Shown piece by piece: positions 42,977 to 52,840 of a stretch of DNA of 64,000 nt (position 1 is its first letter; each line of letters starts with the position of its first letter). The translations under genes were made by a program, and so were the position numbers. Below the pieces are notes generated by a model that saw only the letters and a list, made by a program, of their open reading frames with translations, did not search any database and was not told where the DNA came from. The DNA comes from CAVQBP01 sp963782475 (lineage in GTDB: Bacteria > Bacteroidota > Ignavibacteria > Ignavibacteriales > Ignavibacteriaceae): NCBI GenBank assembly GCA_963782475.1, contig CAWAJW010000008.1, positions 186,001 to 250,000 on the forward strand, given 5' to 3'.

Positions 42977-43077
42977 CTCGGAAATAATTAAACCGCATGA
43001 AATAATTAAAAGCAAGATAAATGGATTCTGTAACCCTGTGCGGTTCAACAAAATTTGTACATAATTGTGAAGAAAAA

Positions 43078-43920
43078 TTATTCATCCTGATGGATATATG
43101 TAAAATATTTTCCGGAAAAATTCTTTTCTGCTTCTTTTGCTTTTTTTAAATCAGGAAATATTCCAAAGAGAGTTGAACCGCTCCCGGTCATAAGTGAAAA
43201 TTCGGCTCCTGATTTGAAAAGCTCTTCTTTTATTCTCCCGATTTCAGGGAATTTATTAAAAACCACTTCTTCAAAATCATTGATAATTATTCCATTTAAT
43301 TTGGAAAAATCATCAAAACCATTTTCTATTATTGTATTTAAATTCCTTTTAGGTTTTTGAGGAATGATTTTGGAATAGGCCCATGGTGTTGAAACATGGA
43401 TTCCCGGGTTAACAATTAATATCGGATAATTTATTTTAAAATTTATTTGCTGTAAAATATCACCTTTCCCTTCCGCAAATTTTGGCTTTGGATCTAAGAA
43501 AAAAAGTACGTCGGAACCTATTTTTGTCGCAATATTAAATAATTCTTCATACGATAATTTTAATTGAAATAGTTCATTCAGTGCCAGTAATATGGATGCG
43601 GCATTAGAGCTGCCTCCGCCAAGGCCAGCGCCAATAGGAATATTTTTCTTTAATACGATATCCAGCTGAAAGTCCTGCCTGAGATATTCTTTAAGAAGAT
43701 TAACGGCTTTAATAATCAGGTTATCTTTACCTGAAGTTAAAGTATCAATATTACATTTAAATTGGAACGACCCGGAATTTTTTACTATTATTTCATCGTG
43801 CAGACTGATTGGATAAAAGATAGTTTCAATATCATGATATCCATCCGGACGTTTTGAAATAACATTCAGTCCAAAATTAATTTTTGCGGGAGAATTTAAA
43901 GTCATTGAATCCATCAGCAA
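43078..43920 (-). CDS. ispE: 4-diphosphocytidyl-2-C-methyl-D-erythritol kinase
   Basis: 280 aa GHMP kinase. N-terminal SPAKINFGLNVISKRPDGYHDI, the phosphate-binding PIGAGLGGGSSNAASILLALN and the C-terminal SLMTGSGSTLFGIF are the three GHMP motifs. Acts in the MEP pathway of isoprenoid precursors. Last gene of a minus-strand run that begins at 48368. Confidence 0.95.
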   Translation of the reverse strand: MLMDSMTLNSPAKINFGLNVISKRPDGYHDIETIFYPISLHDEIIVKNSGSFQFKCNIDTLTSGKDNLIIKAVNLLKEYLRQDFQLDIVLKKNIPIGAGLGGGSSNAASILLALNELFQLKLSYEELFNIATKIGSDVLFFLDPKPKFAEGKGDILQQINFKINYPILIVNPGIHVSTPWAYSKIIPQKPKRNLNTIIENGFDDFSKLNGIIINDFEEVVFNKFPEIGRIKEELFKSGAEFSLMTGSGSTLFGIFPDLKKAKEAEKNFSGKYFTYIHQDE

Positions 43921-43963
43921 TAGCTCAGCTTTATTAGAATATAGATCTCAAGCTTTTAAAGGT

Positions 43964-44857
43964 CTATTCATTAAAAAGATCTCTTAGCTCCTTAATATGT
44001 GAGGGATTTGAACCGCAGCAAGCACCAATGAAAGAGGGTTTTTTATGGAAAACAGATTTTAATATTTTAAGATAATGTCTTGGAGAAACCGAATTTTTTA
44101 TAATATCATCTGTATAATCGCCGGTGCCGAGGTTCATATAAACTCCCCAGTTATAATTAGAATCAGATTCATTGAGCATGGTAAAAAAGACGTCTGAATT
44201 AATGCAGTTAAAGCTGACTGCCAGCGGATTGGAACTAATTATAAAATTAATAGCATCTTTAACATTGTAACCGTCTAGTAAATTAAGTCCGTTAATAGAA
44301 AACAAGCTAACTATGAAAGGGAAATCATTTTTACTGCAGTATTCACAGATTATTTTAATTTCATCGAAATGGCTGTGTGTTTCATTCAAAATAAAATCTA
44401 CACCGTTTTCAAGCAATAAATCGATATGCTTGTGATGATTATATTCAAGTTCTTTAGGTGTTAAGGTTCTTTCTTTTTGATAGCAGTCTTCAGCCGGGGC
44501 ATTAGAGCCCGCTACAAAAACGGGATAATTACTGATTGCCTTTTTTGCTAATTCTACATTTTTCTTTACCAGCAGTTCAGATGAAAATCCTGAATTTTTT
44601 GCGGCTGCAGGATTTGTCCGGAATGTATTTGTTGTAATTATATCCGCTCCTGCTTCAATATATTCCTTATGGATTTCAAGAACTAATTCCGGATTATCGA
44701 TACTAACTCTTGACATCCAGATATTATTCTCTTTTTTTGCTTTCTGCTGAAGCAGGCTCCCCATTGCTCCGTCAAGTATCAGAGGTCTGCCTATTCTCCT
44801 GGAAAAAGAGAAAGGATTAATATTGCTGTTAATGAACACCTGAGCTTCTTCCTTCAT
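43964..44857 (-). CDS. homocysteine S-methyltransferase family protein
   Basis: 297 aa single domain. GRPLILDGAMGSLLQQKA opens the barrel, DIITTNTFRTNP follows, and the zinc-type Cys motifs are FNC (in VSFNCINSD) and the C-terminal IGACCGSNPSHI. The methyl donor (S-methylmethionine, betaine or methyl-B12 protein) cannot be inferred. Overlaps the upstream GT9 gene end by 29 bp. Confidence 0.85.
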   Translation of the reverse strand: MKEEAQVFINSNINPFSFSRRIGRPLILDGAMGSLLQQKAKKENNIWMSRVSIDNPELVLEIHKEYIEAGADIITTNTFRTNPAAAKNSGFSSELLVKKNVELAKKAISNYPVFVAGSNAPAEDCYQKERTLTPKELEYNHHKHIDLLLENGVDFILNETHSHFDEIKIICEYCSKNDFPFIVSLFSINGLNLLDGYNVKDAINFIISSNPLAVSFNCINSDVFFTMLNESDSNYNWGVYMNLGTGDYTDDIIKNSVSPRHYLKILKSVFHKKPSFIGACCGSNPSHIKELRDLFNE

Positions 44858-45965
44858 AATATGAATCTATTTCATTTATAATTTTATTTAAGTCAATCAT
44901 TTGTATGCATTCAAGATTATAGGGGCATGCTTTTTTCCAGCAGGGCGAACAAAAAAGATTTTCCTGATAAAATTTAACACCGCGATTATAAAGGTCAATT
45001 TCTGTCCAGCAGCTTACACCGAACCACACTATAATAAATTTTCTTAATGCAATTCCGAGGTGCATTCCGAATGAATCACCTGTTATAATTAAATCAGCCA
45101 GATTTTCAAAACAAGCTCCGCGTCTAATACCTAAACTTGTAGGAGTATTTATAATCTTCCCTTCAAAATGGGAATATATTTCATTATTTCTATCTCTATC
45201 TTCAGGCCCTCCCAACAATAAAATTTTATATCTGCCAGACTTCAATAACTCTTCAATTAAATAAAGATGCTGTTCAATGGTCATTTTTTTATTCGGATAA
45301 AGATTAGAACACCCTGTATTAAAACCGATAACAAAATCGTTCTCTTTTATCCCATTCTCTTTTTTATAACTGCTTATAAATTCTTTTTCTTCTTCCGAAA
45401 AATTAAAAACGTATTCATCTCTTTTATAATGCAATTCAAATGTCTCAGCCAGATAGTCCTGTCCCGTGCGTTGATTTACCTTAAATTTAAGATGATCATC
45501 CATTCCTAAATTATAATTGTAAACCGCGCCTTCATTAAGGGGCATTATTTTTCCATCTTCATTTAATCCGAATCCGAGTTTGTTTTTCGATTCAAGTGAA
45601 TTAATTAATGCACAGGCTTTTTGAGATTTATCAACATTCATTATATAATCAAATTTCATTTCATCCAAAATTGCCAATGATTCCGCATCATAGGTAAAGA
45701 CCTGTTCTATATATTGATTATGAATAAGAAGCGGTGCAGAAATTTTTAATGTAATCCAGTAAATGGATGAAACAGGAAATTTTCTTTTTAATGCCGGAAG
45801 CTGAGCCGTAGTCATCAGAACATCACCTAATGCATCTAAATTAATAATCAGAATTTTTGTCCCGATAGGAATATTATCCTTGCATCCCTCAAGCCAGCAA
45901 TTATGATCAGGATAGCAGGGTTTGTACCCGGTAAATCTTTTACACGATGGGATAGGTTTAATCAC
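44829..45965 (-). CDS. glycosyltransferase family 9 protein
   Basis: 378 aa from GTG 45965. A Cys-rich N-terminal stretch (CKRFTGYKPCYPDHNCWLEGC) precedes the GT9 core ILIINLDALGDVLMTTAQLPAL, with GFNTGCSNLYPNKKMTIEQHLYLIEEL and LIITGDSFGMHLGIALRK in the second Rossmann domain. A second Cys cluster is near the C-terminus (CSPCWKKACPYNLEC). The Cys sets could bind a metal; unusual for heptosyltransferases. Probably acts in lipopolysaccharide or glycan assembly. Overlaps the preceding GT9 gene by 8 bp. Confidence 0.8.
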   Translation of the reverse strand: MIKPIPSCKRFTGYKPCYPDHNCWLEGCKDNIPIGTKILIINLDALGDVLMTTAQLPALKRKFPVSSIYWITLKISAPLLIHNQYIEQVFTYDAESLAILDEMKFDYIMNVDKSQKACALINSLESKNKLGFGLNEDGKIMPLNEGAVYNYNLGMDDHLKFKVNQRTGQDYLAETFELHYKRDEYVFNFSEEEKEFISSYKKENGIKENDFVIGFNTGCSNLYPNKKMTIEQHLYLIEELLKSGRYKILLLGGPEDRDRNNEIYSHFEGKIINTPTSLGIRRGACFENLADLIITGDSFGMHLGIALRKFIIVWFGVSCWTEIDLYNRGVKFYQENLFCSPCWKKACPYNLECIQMIDLNKIINEIDSYYEGRSSGVH

Positions 45966-47064
45966 CGGCTCTATTCTCCGATAGCTGTTTTTTAAGAAAG
46001 TTTCCGAATTTATTTTTTACTTCTTCAAAGTCCATATTTTTTAAATTATGATCTTTAGTGGCTACGAATTCAAAATCAGCACCGTAAGGAGACCATATCA
46101 TGTCCTCAGTATCATGAACATAAATTCCGAATACGGGTATATGGAATGCTGCTGCCAGGTGAACTGCGCCAGTATCGGGAGTAAAGAGCATATTTAAATT
46201 TGAAACTATTGCCGCAAATTCATCAAAATCTTCCGAACAAAATATAGCAGCTTCTCCTTCTACCGGATTGTTTTTACTCACTTTAATAATTTTCTCGGCA
46301 TAATTCAAGTCTTTTGATGCTGATAATAGTAAAACATTTATACCGAGTAAATTATAATTTAACAAAAAATCAATCAAAGATTTAAACCTTTCTACACCCC
46401 AAAAGCGTGAATCACTGCCTGCTGAAATATTCACCCCAATTAAAAAATTACTTTTTTGAAAAGATTTTTTTAGAAATTCTTCAGCTTTCTTTAATGATGA
46501 ATAGGAAGGATAATACCCGATCCCGTTCTTGGAATTATCAGCTCTTAAATTAAATAATTTAGCAATTTCCAGTAACCGGCTGACTATATGAATATTCTTA
46601 GAATCTAATTTAGGAATTGTTTTAGTATATATGCTTTTATTTCTCTTTTCCAGACCAAATTTATTTTTTGCTCTGCTCAATGCAATAATATAACTGACAG
46701 TTGTTGAAACGTCATCATGCAGATCAACTATAGTATCAATTTTTTCTTTTTTAATTAAGGCCAGGACATCCAGAATTCCCTTAAATCCTTTTTTAAATAT
46801 GACAATTTCATCAACATCAGGATTGTTGTTAAAAACAAAATAATTTTTTTTATCGGCGAGAAGAAAGATCTTAGGATTTAGCTTTTTTTTCATCAAGTGC
46901 AGAAGGGGGGTTGTAACTAATGCGTCACCAATTCTATTTAATCTTATAAATAATATTTTGGAAAAATTACCAGGCAGCTCTGATCTATTGCCCGGAACTA
47001 TTTTAGCAGCAAATAACAAAAGCCGGAGTAAAATATTCTTCAAAAAAGATTCTACTTCTTTCAT
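45958..47064 (-). CDS. glycosyltransferase family 9 (heptosyltransferase-like)
   Basis: 368 aa. ILFIRLNRIGDALVTTPLLHLMK opens the GT9 fold; GVNISAGSDSRFWGVERF and the nucleotide-sugar site LFTPDTGAVHLAAAFHIPVFGIYVHDTEDMIWSPYG (split here only for description) are conserved. A sugar transferase for the LPS core or a similar surface glycan. First of two tandem GT9 genes; 86 bp after the MFS gene. Confidence 0.85.
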   Translation of the reverse strand: MKEVESFLKNILLRLLLFAAKIVPGNRSELPGNFSKILFIRLNRIGDALVTTPLLHLMKKKLNPKIFLLADKKNYFVFNNNPDVDEIVIFKKGFKGILDVLALIKKEKIDTIVDLHDDVSTTVSYIIALSRAKNKFGLEKRNKSIYTKTIPKLDSKNIHIVSRLLEIAKLFNLRADNSKNGIGYYPSYSSLKKAEEFLKKSFQKSNFLIGVNISAGSDSRFWGVERFKSLIDFLLNYNLLGINVLLLSASKDLNYAEKIIKVSKNNPVEGEAAIFCSEDFDEFAAIVSNLNMLFTPDTGAVHLAAAFHIPVFGIYVHDTEDMIWSPYGADFEFVATKDHNLKNMDFEEVKNKFGNFLKKQLSENRAGD

Positions 47065-47150
47065 GAATTAAAAATGAAGGTTTTAGCTAAATACGAATTA
47101 AATTTAAAGTTTTTTTCAAATTTACAGAATTTATTAAACTTTTTTCTGTG

Positions 47151-48368
47151 CTATCTTTTTAAATTCGGCAGTAAACCGGTTAATAATCCCAGCAATGGTA
47201 AAAAAGCACAAACCTTGTAGACAAAAAAGATATTTGTTCTATCGGCAAGTTCGCCGAGAACAGCCGATCCTATACCTCCCATACCGAATGCAAAACCATA
47301 AAACAGCCCTGAGATCATCCCGACTTTGGCCGGCAGCAATTCCTGTGCATATACTAATATTGCCGGAAATGCGGAAGCAAGAATCACCCCGACGCAAATC
47401 AGCAGGATGGTTGTCCAGAATAAATCTGCATGAGGCAATAAAAGTGTAAAAGGAGCAGAACCAAGTATTGAAATCCATATAATATATTTTCGTCCAAAAC
47501 GATCACTTAAAGGGCCGCCGATCATAGTTCCAACAACTATTGCAACCGAAAAAACAAATAAATATAGCTGGGAACTTTGAATCGAAATGTTAAATTTTGA
47601 TATCAGATAGAAAGTGAGATAACTTGAAATGCTGGCTATATAAAAATATTTTGAAAAGATTAATACAAGCAGGATGAATATCGAAAAGAATATTTTATTC
47701 TTTTGAATGGGTGTATGAACTTCAACTTTTTTTGATGAATTCCGTTGTTTAATATGGGAGCCGATTTTCTTATACCATTGACCTACCTTTGTTAAAACTA
47801 CCATAGCAATAAGTGCTAAAATTGAAAACCATATAATATTCGTTATTCCTGAACCAGTAATTATTAGAGCTGCCAATAGTGGGCCTATAGCCGCGCCTGC
47901 TCTGCCGCCTATTTGAAAGATCGATTGTGCAGTCCCGCGTTTTTCAGTTGATACCAAATAAGCGACACGCGCCGCTTCCGGGTGAAAAACCGATGATCCT
48001 ACTCCTATTAATCCAACTGCAATTAAAATCATTTCATAGCTTTGTGAAAAGGAGAGAAGAATTAATCCGAAAAGAGTAAATCCCATTCCTGCTGCAAGTG
48101 AGAATGGTTTTGGCTTTTTATCTGTATAATGACCGATAACGGGCTGAAATATTGAAGCAGTAAGCTGGAATGTTAATGTTATAATTCCTATATGAACAAA
48201 ATCAAGATTAAAAGAATTTTTTAAATTCGGATAAATTGCCGGTATAAGCGACTGCATCGCATCATTAAGCAGATGAGAAAAGCTGATTGCAAAAAGAATC
48301 GGGAGAGCAATTTTTCCGCTTAAGTTGTCAACCTCATCTAATTGATTTTTAACGGTGCCATTTTTCAT
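47151..48368 (-). CDS. MFS exporter, fosmidomycin-resistance (Fsr) type
   Basis: 405 aa, twelve predicted helices. SHLLNDAMQSLIPAIYPNLK and GVGSSVFHPEAARVAYLVS are hallmarks of the Fsr subgroup, and the MFS loop motif GHYTDKKPKP is present. Exports fosmidomycin or other small molecules in characterised relatives; the native substrate is unknown. Its presence in a run with ispE is suggestive but probably coincidental. Confidence 0.85.
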   Translation of the reverse strand: MKNGTVKNQLDEVDNLSGKIALPILFAISFSHLLNDAMQSLIPAIYPNLKNSFNLDFVHIGIITLTFQLTASIFQPVIGHYTDKKPKPFSLAAGMGFTLFGLILLSFSQSYEMILIAVGLIGVGSSVFHPEAARVAYLVSTEKRGTAQSIFQIGGRAGAAIGPLLAALIITGSGITNIIWFSILALIAMVVLTKVGQWYKKIGSHIKQRNSSKKVEVHTPIQKNKIFFSIFILLVLIFSKYFYIASISSYLTFYLISKFNISIQSSQLYLFVFSVAIVVGTMIGGPLSDRFGRKYIIWISILGSAPFTLLLPHADLFWTTILLICVGVILASAFPAILVYAQELLPAKVGMISGLFYGFAFGMGGIGSAVLGELADRTNIFFVYKVCAFLPLLGLLTGLLPNLKR

Positions 48369-48619
48369 ACAATTTTTTATGCAATTTAATTTAGCTGCAA
48401 AAGAAATGTAAAATTAATAAAGAAAGATCAGGGTAACAATTTTACTGATATTTTTATAATCCATCTTTTCAGATTGAACCGGCTAAAATTTATTTAAATA
48501 ATTAACATCATAAAAAATCTTGTGCAGGATGTCTTTTCTTTCTGTTCTTGAAGATGATTTTCACTAAATTATTTAAGTCCCTTTTAAAAAGCTATATTAA
48601 GAAAATAAGGAGCTGAAAG

Positions 48620-49603
48620 ATGAAACAAATAATATTTACTTCATTCTTCTTTATAATTTTTTCGATATTATTATTTTGCCAGGCACCTCAAAAGAAAACT
48701 ACTTATCCTACTGTCTACCAAATAAAAGATGGGTTTGTAGATGCAAACGGTGTAATGATCTATTACGAAGAATTAGGAAACGGCAGTCCTATAATGATCG
48801 TTCATGGAGGACCTGGTGCCTCTCATGATTATTTCCTCCCGTATCTATTACCCCTTGCGAGACATAACCGGCTGATATTTATCGATGAGCGGGGTTCAGG
48901 AAAATCTGAAAAACTCGAAGATTCAACTCAGTATACTGTAGAAAATATGGTCGAAGATGTTGAAGCGGTGAGAGAAGCTCTCGGCCTTGGCAAAATGAAT
49001 CTTCTCGGTCATTCCTATGGAGGTGTTCTTGCACAGGCATATGCACTGAAATATCAAAAGAACTTAACTCATCTTATTTTATGCAGTACTTTCCCAAGCA
49101 CTTCACAGATGAATGAAGTCTTTAAAAAAATAAAAGAGAAAATGCCCTCCGAACTCCGTGAAAGAATTGATAAAATGGAAAAAGATGGATTATTCGGCCA
49201 TGGATTAGCTTATGAAAAAAACAGATATACAAAGGATTATATGATTGCTGCATGGGGTGAAGGTTACTTTCCGTATATTTATCAAAAGCACCCTGAACCT
49301 GATTACGATCCGACCAGCGGCGGTCTTGCCTGGACTCTTTACCGCGAAATGTGGGGTTCCGATGGCGAATATATTATTGACGGTAATCTGAAGTCGGTTG
49401 AATATGTCGACCGGCTTCATACGATTAAAGTACCAACGTTAATTAATTGCGGCGATCATGATGAATGTGATCCTTCACTCTCAAAAGAAATGCATGAAAA
49501 AATTCCGGGATCAAAACTTGTCATTTTTCCGCAAAGCGGTCATATGACTTTTGTTGATCAGCCCGGCATGTTTATAAAAACGATTGAAGATTTTACACAT
49601 TGA
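48620..49603 (+). CDS. proline iminopeptidase-like alpha/beta hydrolase, exported
   Basis: 327 aa. Signal peptide (about 1-21, ending FCQA, possibly a lipoprotein). Oxyanion motif HGGPGA (62-67), nucleophile S132 in GHSYGG, acid in CGDHDECD and the catalytic His in SGHMTF. Peptidase S33 family; it would remove N-terminal proline from peptides in the periplasm. AAGGAG RBS. Monocistronic. Confidence 0.88.
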   Translation: MKQIIFTSFFFIIFSILLFCQAPQKKTTYPTVYQIKDGFVDANGVMIYYEELGNGSPIMIVHGGPGASHDYFLPYLLPLARHNRLIFIDERGSGKSEKLEDSTQYTVENMVEDVEAVREALGLGKMNLLGHSYGGVLAQAYALKYQKNLTHLILCSTFPSTSQMNEVFKKIKEKMPSELRERIDKMEKDGLFGHGLAYEKNRYTKDYMIAAWGEGYFPYIYQKHPEPDYDPTSGGLAWTLYREMWGSDGEYIIDGNLKSVEYVDRLHTIKVPTLINCGDHDECDPSLSKEMHEKIPGSKLVIFPQSGHMTFVDQPGMFIKTIEDFTH

Positions 49604-49879
49604 GAATTTTTAAAGAAGAAATATTTTAAATAAAAAAATTATCTTTTTATACTCTATGCCGGGAATCACATTCTTATTCTATCAACTAATGTAATTTCAA
49701 TCGGAATTATATTAGTAATTTTTCATTTCTCAAATGTTTTCCTAACGAAGTTCAGTACTGTTAGTTATAGCCTTGTTAGTAAACTTTCATTTTTTACCGT
49801 TAAGATTTAGCTCTGGTTCAATTTGATTCAGACAATCAATTCAAATTCCCTAGATAAAGTAAATCAATATGGAGGATCT

Positions 49880-50896
49880 ATGAAAAAGGTTAATAAATCC
49901 CGGGTTAATAAAAATATTAAAGAATCTGAAGTAAAGAAGATAATAATTTCAGCAACGCAGATCTTAGATTTAAAGGACAATTCGGGAAATATTTCCGCCG
50001 GAAGCAGTAAATCATTTAAAAACCCGAATATCCTCTCTAATCAACGGAATGCGGAACAGCTTATTACTTCATTTTTAACTAAAACGGGATTTGAATTTGA
50101 AAAGTTTGATATGATCCGGCAGCAGAATCTCACTTTATTAAAACAGGCTGCAGAAAAAGAAAAAGCGGGTGCAATTACGAATTCTACCTTTATAAAGGAT
50201 AATCTTATTGAAAATATCGCTAATTGGCGAAATATATTGGAAAATATTGGTACTAAAATTGGTCCTGCAAATCCCAACTTTAACTTTGTAGTAATAGGAA
50301 CTCCTTTTCTGGTTTGGCCTTCGCATGGTGTGATTATGGACGATCCCCATATTGAACCATGGAAAAATTCGGTAAAATTTAAAATGAATTCGAACAGTTC
50401 TTCAAATGGTTATGAAACTTTGACATTTTATTTTTTGTGGGAGAATCCCGATAACAAGTATGTGGTTATGAATGTTGAATCTTCTCTTGGACTTAATGGG
50501 TATTGTCAGAATTCAGCAGACGGAGGATGGGCCGGAATATTTCCCGGAGGAACAAGTACTTTAAACCTGGATACTAAATTAATCATATATAACTGGGATA
50601 CCCAACCTCCTACTTCACCCTTTCCTGAAAGCACGCAGAATAAACATATACTAACTCTAACGGCATACGGAGGAGGATACTTCAGCTCAGTCGGGGCAAT
50701 TGAATTTATAAACGTACAGGGCAACTTTGATCTTAGGTATAATTTATTTTTAGTTCCGCCGCATGGGGTAGCTGTTTTTGAAGTTGCTTTAAATATTTCA
50801 TATCAAAACGACAATAGTCAAATTGATATTATTGATTTTGAAAGCGGAGATTTTGATGTCTTATGCCCTGCGGTAGTGTTGGCAATTTTAAGTTAA
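49880..50896 (+). CDS. protein of unknown family, paralogue 1
   Basis: 338 aa from ATG 49880 with a GGAGG RBS; an earlier in-frame ATG (49823) is unlikely. No signal peptide. The N-terminal about 130 residues are helical and charged, with an LTSF/LTKTGFEFEKFD segment; the C-terminal about 200 residues look beta-rich with WENPDNKYVVMNV, GYCQNSADGGW, NWDTQPPTSPF, DLRYNLFLVPPHGVAVFEV and end FDVLCPAVVLAIL. All these blocks recur in the next gene, so they mark one family. I do not recognise it. Confidence 0.7.
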   Translation: MKKVNKSRVNKNIKESEVKKIIISATQILDLKDNSGNISAGSSKSFKNPNILSNQRNAEQLITSFLTKTGFEFEKFDMIRQQNLTLLKQAAEKEKAGAITNSTFIKDNLIENIANWRNILENIGTKIGPANPNFNFVVIGTPFLVWPSHGVIMDDPHIEPWKNSVKFKMNSNSSSNGYETLTFYFLWENPDNKYVVMNVESSLGLNGYCQNSADGGWAGIFPGGTSTLNLDTKLIIYNWDTQPPTSPFPESTQNKHILTLTAYGGGYFSSVGAIEFINVQGNFDLRYNLFLVPPHGVAVFEVALNISYQNDNSQIDIIDFESGDFDVLCPAVVLAILS

Positions 50897-50938
50897 TGAT
50901 AAACGGGAATTAAATTTAAAATTAAAAAGGATGGCATT

Positions 50939-51931
50939 ATGGCAAAAACAAATGAATCGCAGATAAAGAATTCAATAATGGCCGCAAGCAATATCTCGAG
51001 AATCAGAGATGAAAGAAATAATCTTATTAACACACAAAGTGTTCCGAAACATTCACCAATAATTAAAAACCAATCTATCTCCAACCGTCTTTTGACTTCA
51101 TATTTTTCTAAGAATGGTTTAGACTTTGACAAATTTGATAAAATTCTTTTACAGAATCAGAAAGAGCGTGAGCTTATTTTGGAAAAGCTGAAAGCTGATT
51201 CGCTTACGGAATCTGCAAAAATGAAAAATATGCAGTATAAAACTATTGAGAATCGACGTAAAACTATTGAAACTCTCACAAATAATGTAACAGCACCTTA
51301 TCCTTATTATGTTACATTGGATAAACCCTTTTTAATTTGGCCGACCAGCGGGTTGTTCTTTGATGATTCCCATTATGAACCTTGGAACAGCTGGGGAAAA
51401 GTAAAACTTGATTCCAGTAAATCATCTTCTGATAATCCTAATTTGTTTTGGGAGGAATTGGGCTTTTATTTCCTATGGGAGAATCCAGTTGACAAATGGG
51501 CAGTTATTAATGTGGATGGGTATCTTATACAAAATGGCTTTTGCTCAGTACAATCTGACGGTGGATATTTTGCCGGAGATAGGCGTAGCAGCGTAAATAT
51601 TTATTCGAATTTGCGTCTTTTAGAATGGTGGAACCAACCGCCTACCCAGCCTATGATGCAATCCGATCAATCACAGCTTATATTTTCTATTTCTTGTTAC
51701 AGCGGTGATATGTTTGATTTTGACGGGGGCTTTAACGGTGATTATATATTTAGAGGCAGCGACAGCCGCTATAATCTTTTTTTGATCCCCCCTAATGGAG
51801 TTACAGTATTCGAAATAATTTCACTTATATCTTATTCCAACGGAATTAATGGCGGTTCAGCGCATGTCGATTTTGCGAGTAATGATTTTAAGGTAACATG
51901 TCCGTTCGTGCTTCTTGCAATTTTGACTTGA
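50939..51931 (+). CDS. protein of unknown family, paralogue 2
   Basis: 330 aa, 42 bp after its paralogue and with its own AAGGATGG RBS. Shared blocks: RLLTSYFSKNGLDFDKFD, PFLIWPTSGLFFDDSHYEPW, FYFLWENPVDKWAVINV, NGFCSVQSDGGY, DSRYNLFLIPPNGVTVFEI and the ending CPFVLLAIL. Divergent elsewhere, so an old duplication. No catalytic motif or membrane segment is evident; the hydrophobic C-terminal AILT/AILS end is conserved in both. Function unknown. Confidence 0.7.
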   Translation: MAKTNESQIKNSIMAASNISRIRDERNNLINTQSVPKHSPIIKNQSISNRLLTSYFSKNGLDFDKFDKILLQNQKERELILEKLKADSLTESAKMKNMQYKTIENRRKTIETLTNNVTAPYPYYVTLDKPFLIWPTSGLFFDDSHYEPWNSWGKVKLDSSKSSSDNPNLFWEELGFYFLWENPVDKWAVINVDGYLIQNGFCSVQSDGGYFAGDRRSSVNIYSNLRLLEWWNQPPTQPMMQSDQSQLIFSISCYSGDMFDFDGGFNGDYIFRGSDSRYNLFLIPPNGVTVFEIISLISYSNGINGGSAHVDFASNDFKVTCPFVLLAILT

Positions 51932-52296
51932 TGATAAATCATTTCAGGAATGAATAATTAAATATTTATCTTGATTTATTTAGTATCCTCCTTGTTTGAA
52001 TCAAAAAAAGGAGAGCTGATTATATTTTAAATTTCAATTCATCTCTACATTAAAACCAAAGAATTAACCTAAGCAACAGATAAAGATTAATCTGTTTTGT
52101 GTTTTTTGTTTTATAAAATCTTCTTAATTTGAAAATAAGAAGCGTTTTGTATTTTTGAGATATTATTACTTTACTAAATTATTATTCTTAACCCAAAATT
52201 TATCCCTAATATAAAGGAGATTAAGATTATAAAGCATAATAAATAACTAAATAATTTATCTTGTTGTAGTCATTTAACCGGGGAAAGGGGTTATTT
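51932..52296. other. 365-bp gap; one weak hairpin, no gene seen
   Basis: CTCCTT (51989-51994) pairs with AAGGAG (52009-52014), and TTTG/CAAA inside partly extends the stem, about 60 bases after the stop of paralogue 2. It could be a terminator, but the T-tract is poor. The rest is AT-rich and holds the leader of the molybdenum hydroxylase operon. Confidence 0.4.
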
Positions 52297-52761
52297 ATGA
52301 TTGAGAAAGTTCATTTCAAACTTAACGGGAAGCCTATTGATCTTACCGTAGACAGTGACAGACTCCTTTTATGGGTTTTGCGTACCGATTTAGGTTTAAC
52401 AGGTACTAAATATGGCTGCGGTATTAGTTATTGCGGTGCCTGTACAGTCCTTGTAAATAATGAAGCCGTTCATTCATGTCAGACATCTGTCAAAGAAGTA
52501 GTAAATAAGGAAGTTGTAACGATCGAAGGGTTGACTAATAATGGAAAGCTTCATCCGCTGCAGAAAGCATTTGCAGAACATGATGCAATGCAGTGCGGAT
52601 ATTGTACGCCCGGTATGATTTTAACTGCATATTCTTTTCTAAAGAAAAATCCGCACCCTTCAGCTTCTGAAATAATTGAAGGGATGGAGGATAATTTATG
52701 CAGGTGCGGAGCTCATAACAGGATTGTGAAGGCAATTCACTCTGCCGCAGAAAAGATGTGA
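52297..52761 (+). CDS. molybdenum hydroxylase small [2Fe-2S] subunit
   Basis: 154 aa. N-terminal plant-type [2Fe-2S] motif CGISYCGACTVLVN with the fourth Cys in HSCQTS, then the helical domain second cluster CGYCTPGMILTA and CRCGAHNRI. This is the IorA/CoxS-type small subunit of the xanthine oxidase family. Pairs with the large subunit 80 bp downstream; no separate FAD subunit is seen, so electrons probably leave via cytochrome or another carrier, as in isoquinoline 1-oxidoreductase. Confidence 0.92.
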   Translation: MIEKVHFKLNGKPIDLTVDSDRLLLWVLRTDLGLTGTKYGCGISYCGACTVLVNNEAVHSCQTSVKEVVNKEVVTIEGLTNNGKLHPLQKAFAEHDAMQCGYCTPGMILTAYSFLKKNPHPSASEIIEGMEDNLCRCGAHNRIVKAIHSAAEKM

Positions 52762-52840
52762 TTTGACTGCAGATTAATAATTTAAAATGAGATGCAATTA
52801 ATCCGGCCTCAGAAATTAAGATTATCTAAATGGAGGAAAA

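Noticed and set aside
42985..43050. ACCGCA/TGCGGT inverted pair between the DUF4252 and ispE genes
   Set aside because: Six to seven base arms about 50 bases apart with no T-run; too weak for a terminator call.
43964..48368. Fosmidomycin-type exporter in a run with ispE (MEP pathway)
   Set aside because: Fosmidomycin acts on DXR, not IspE, and three unrelated genes lie between; the link is probably coincidence.
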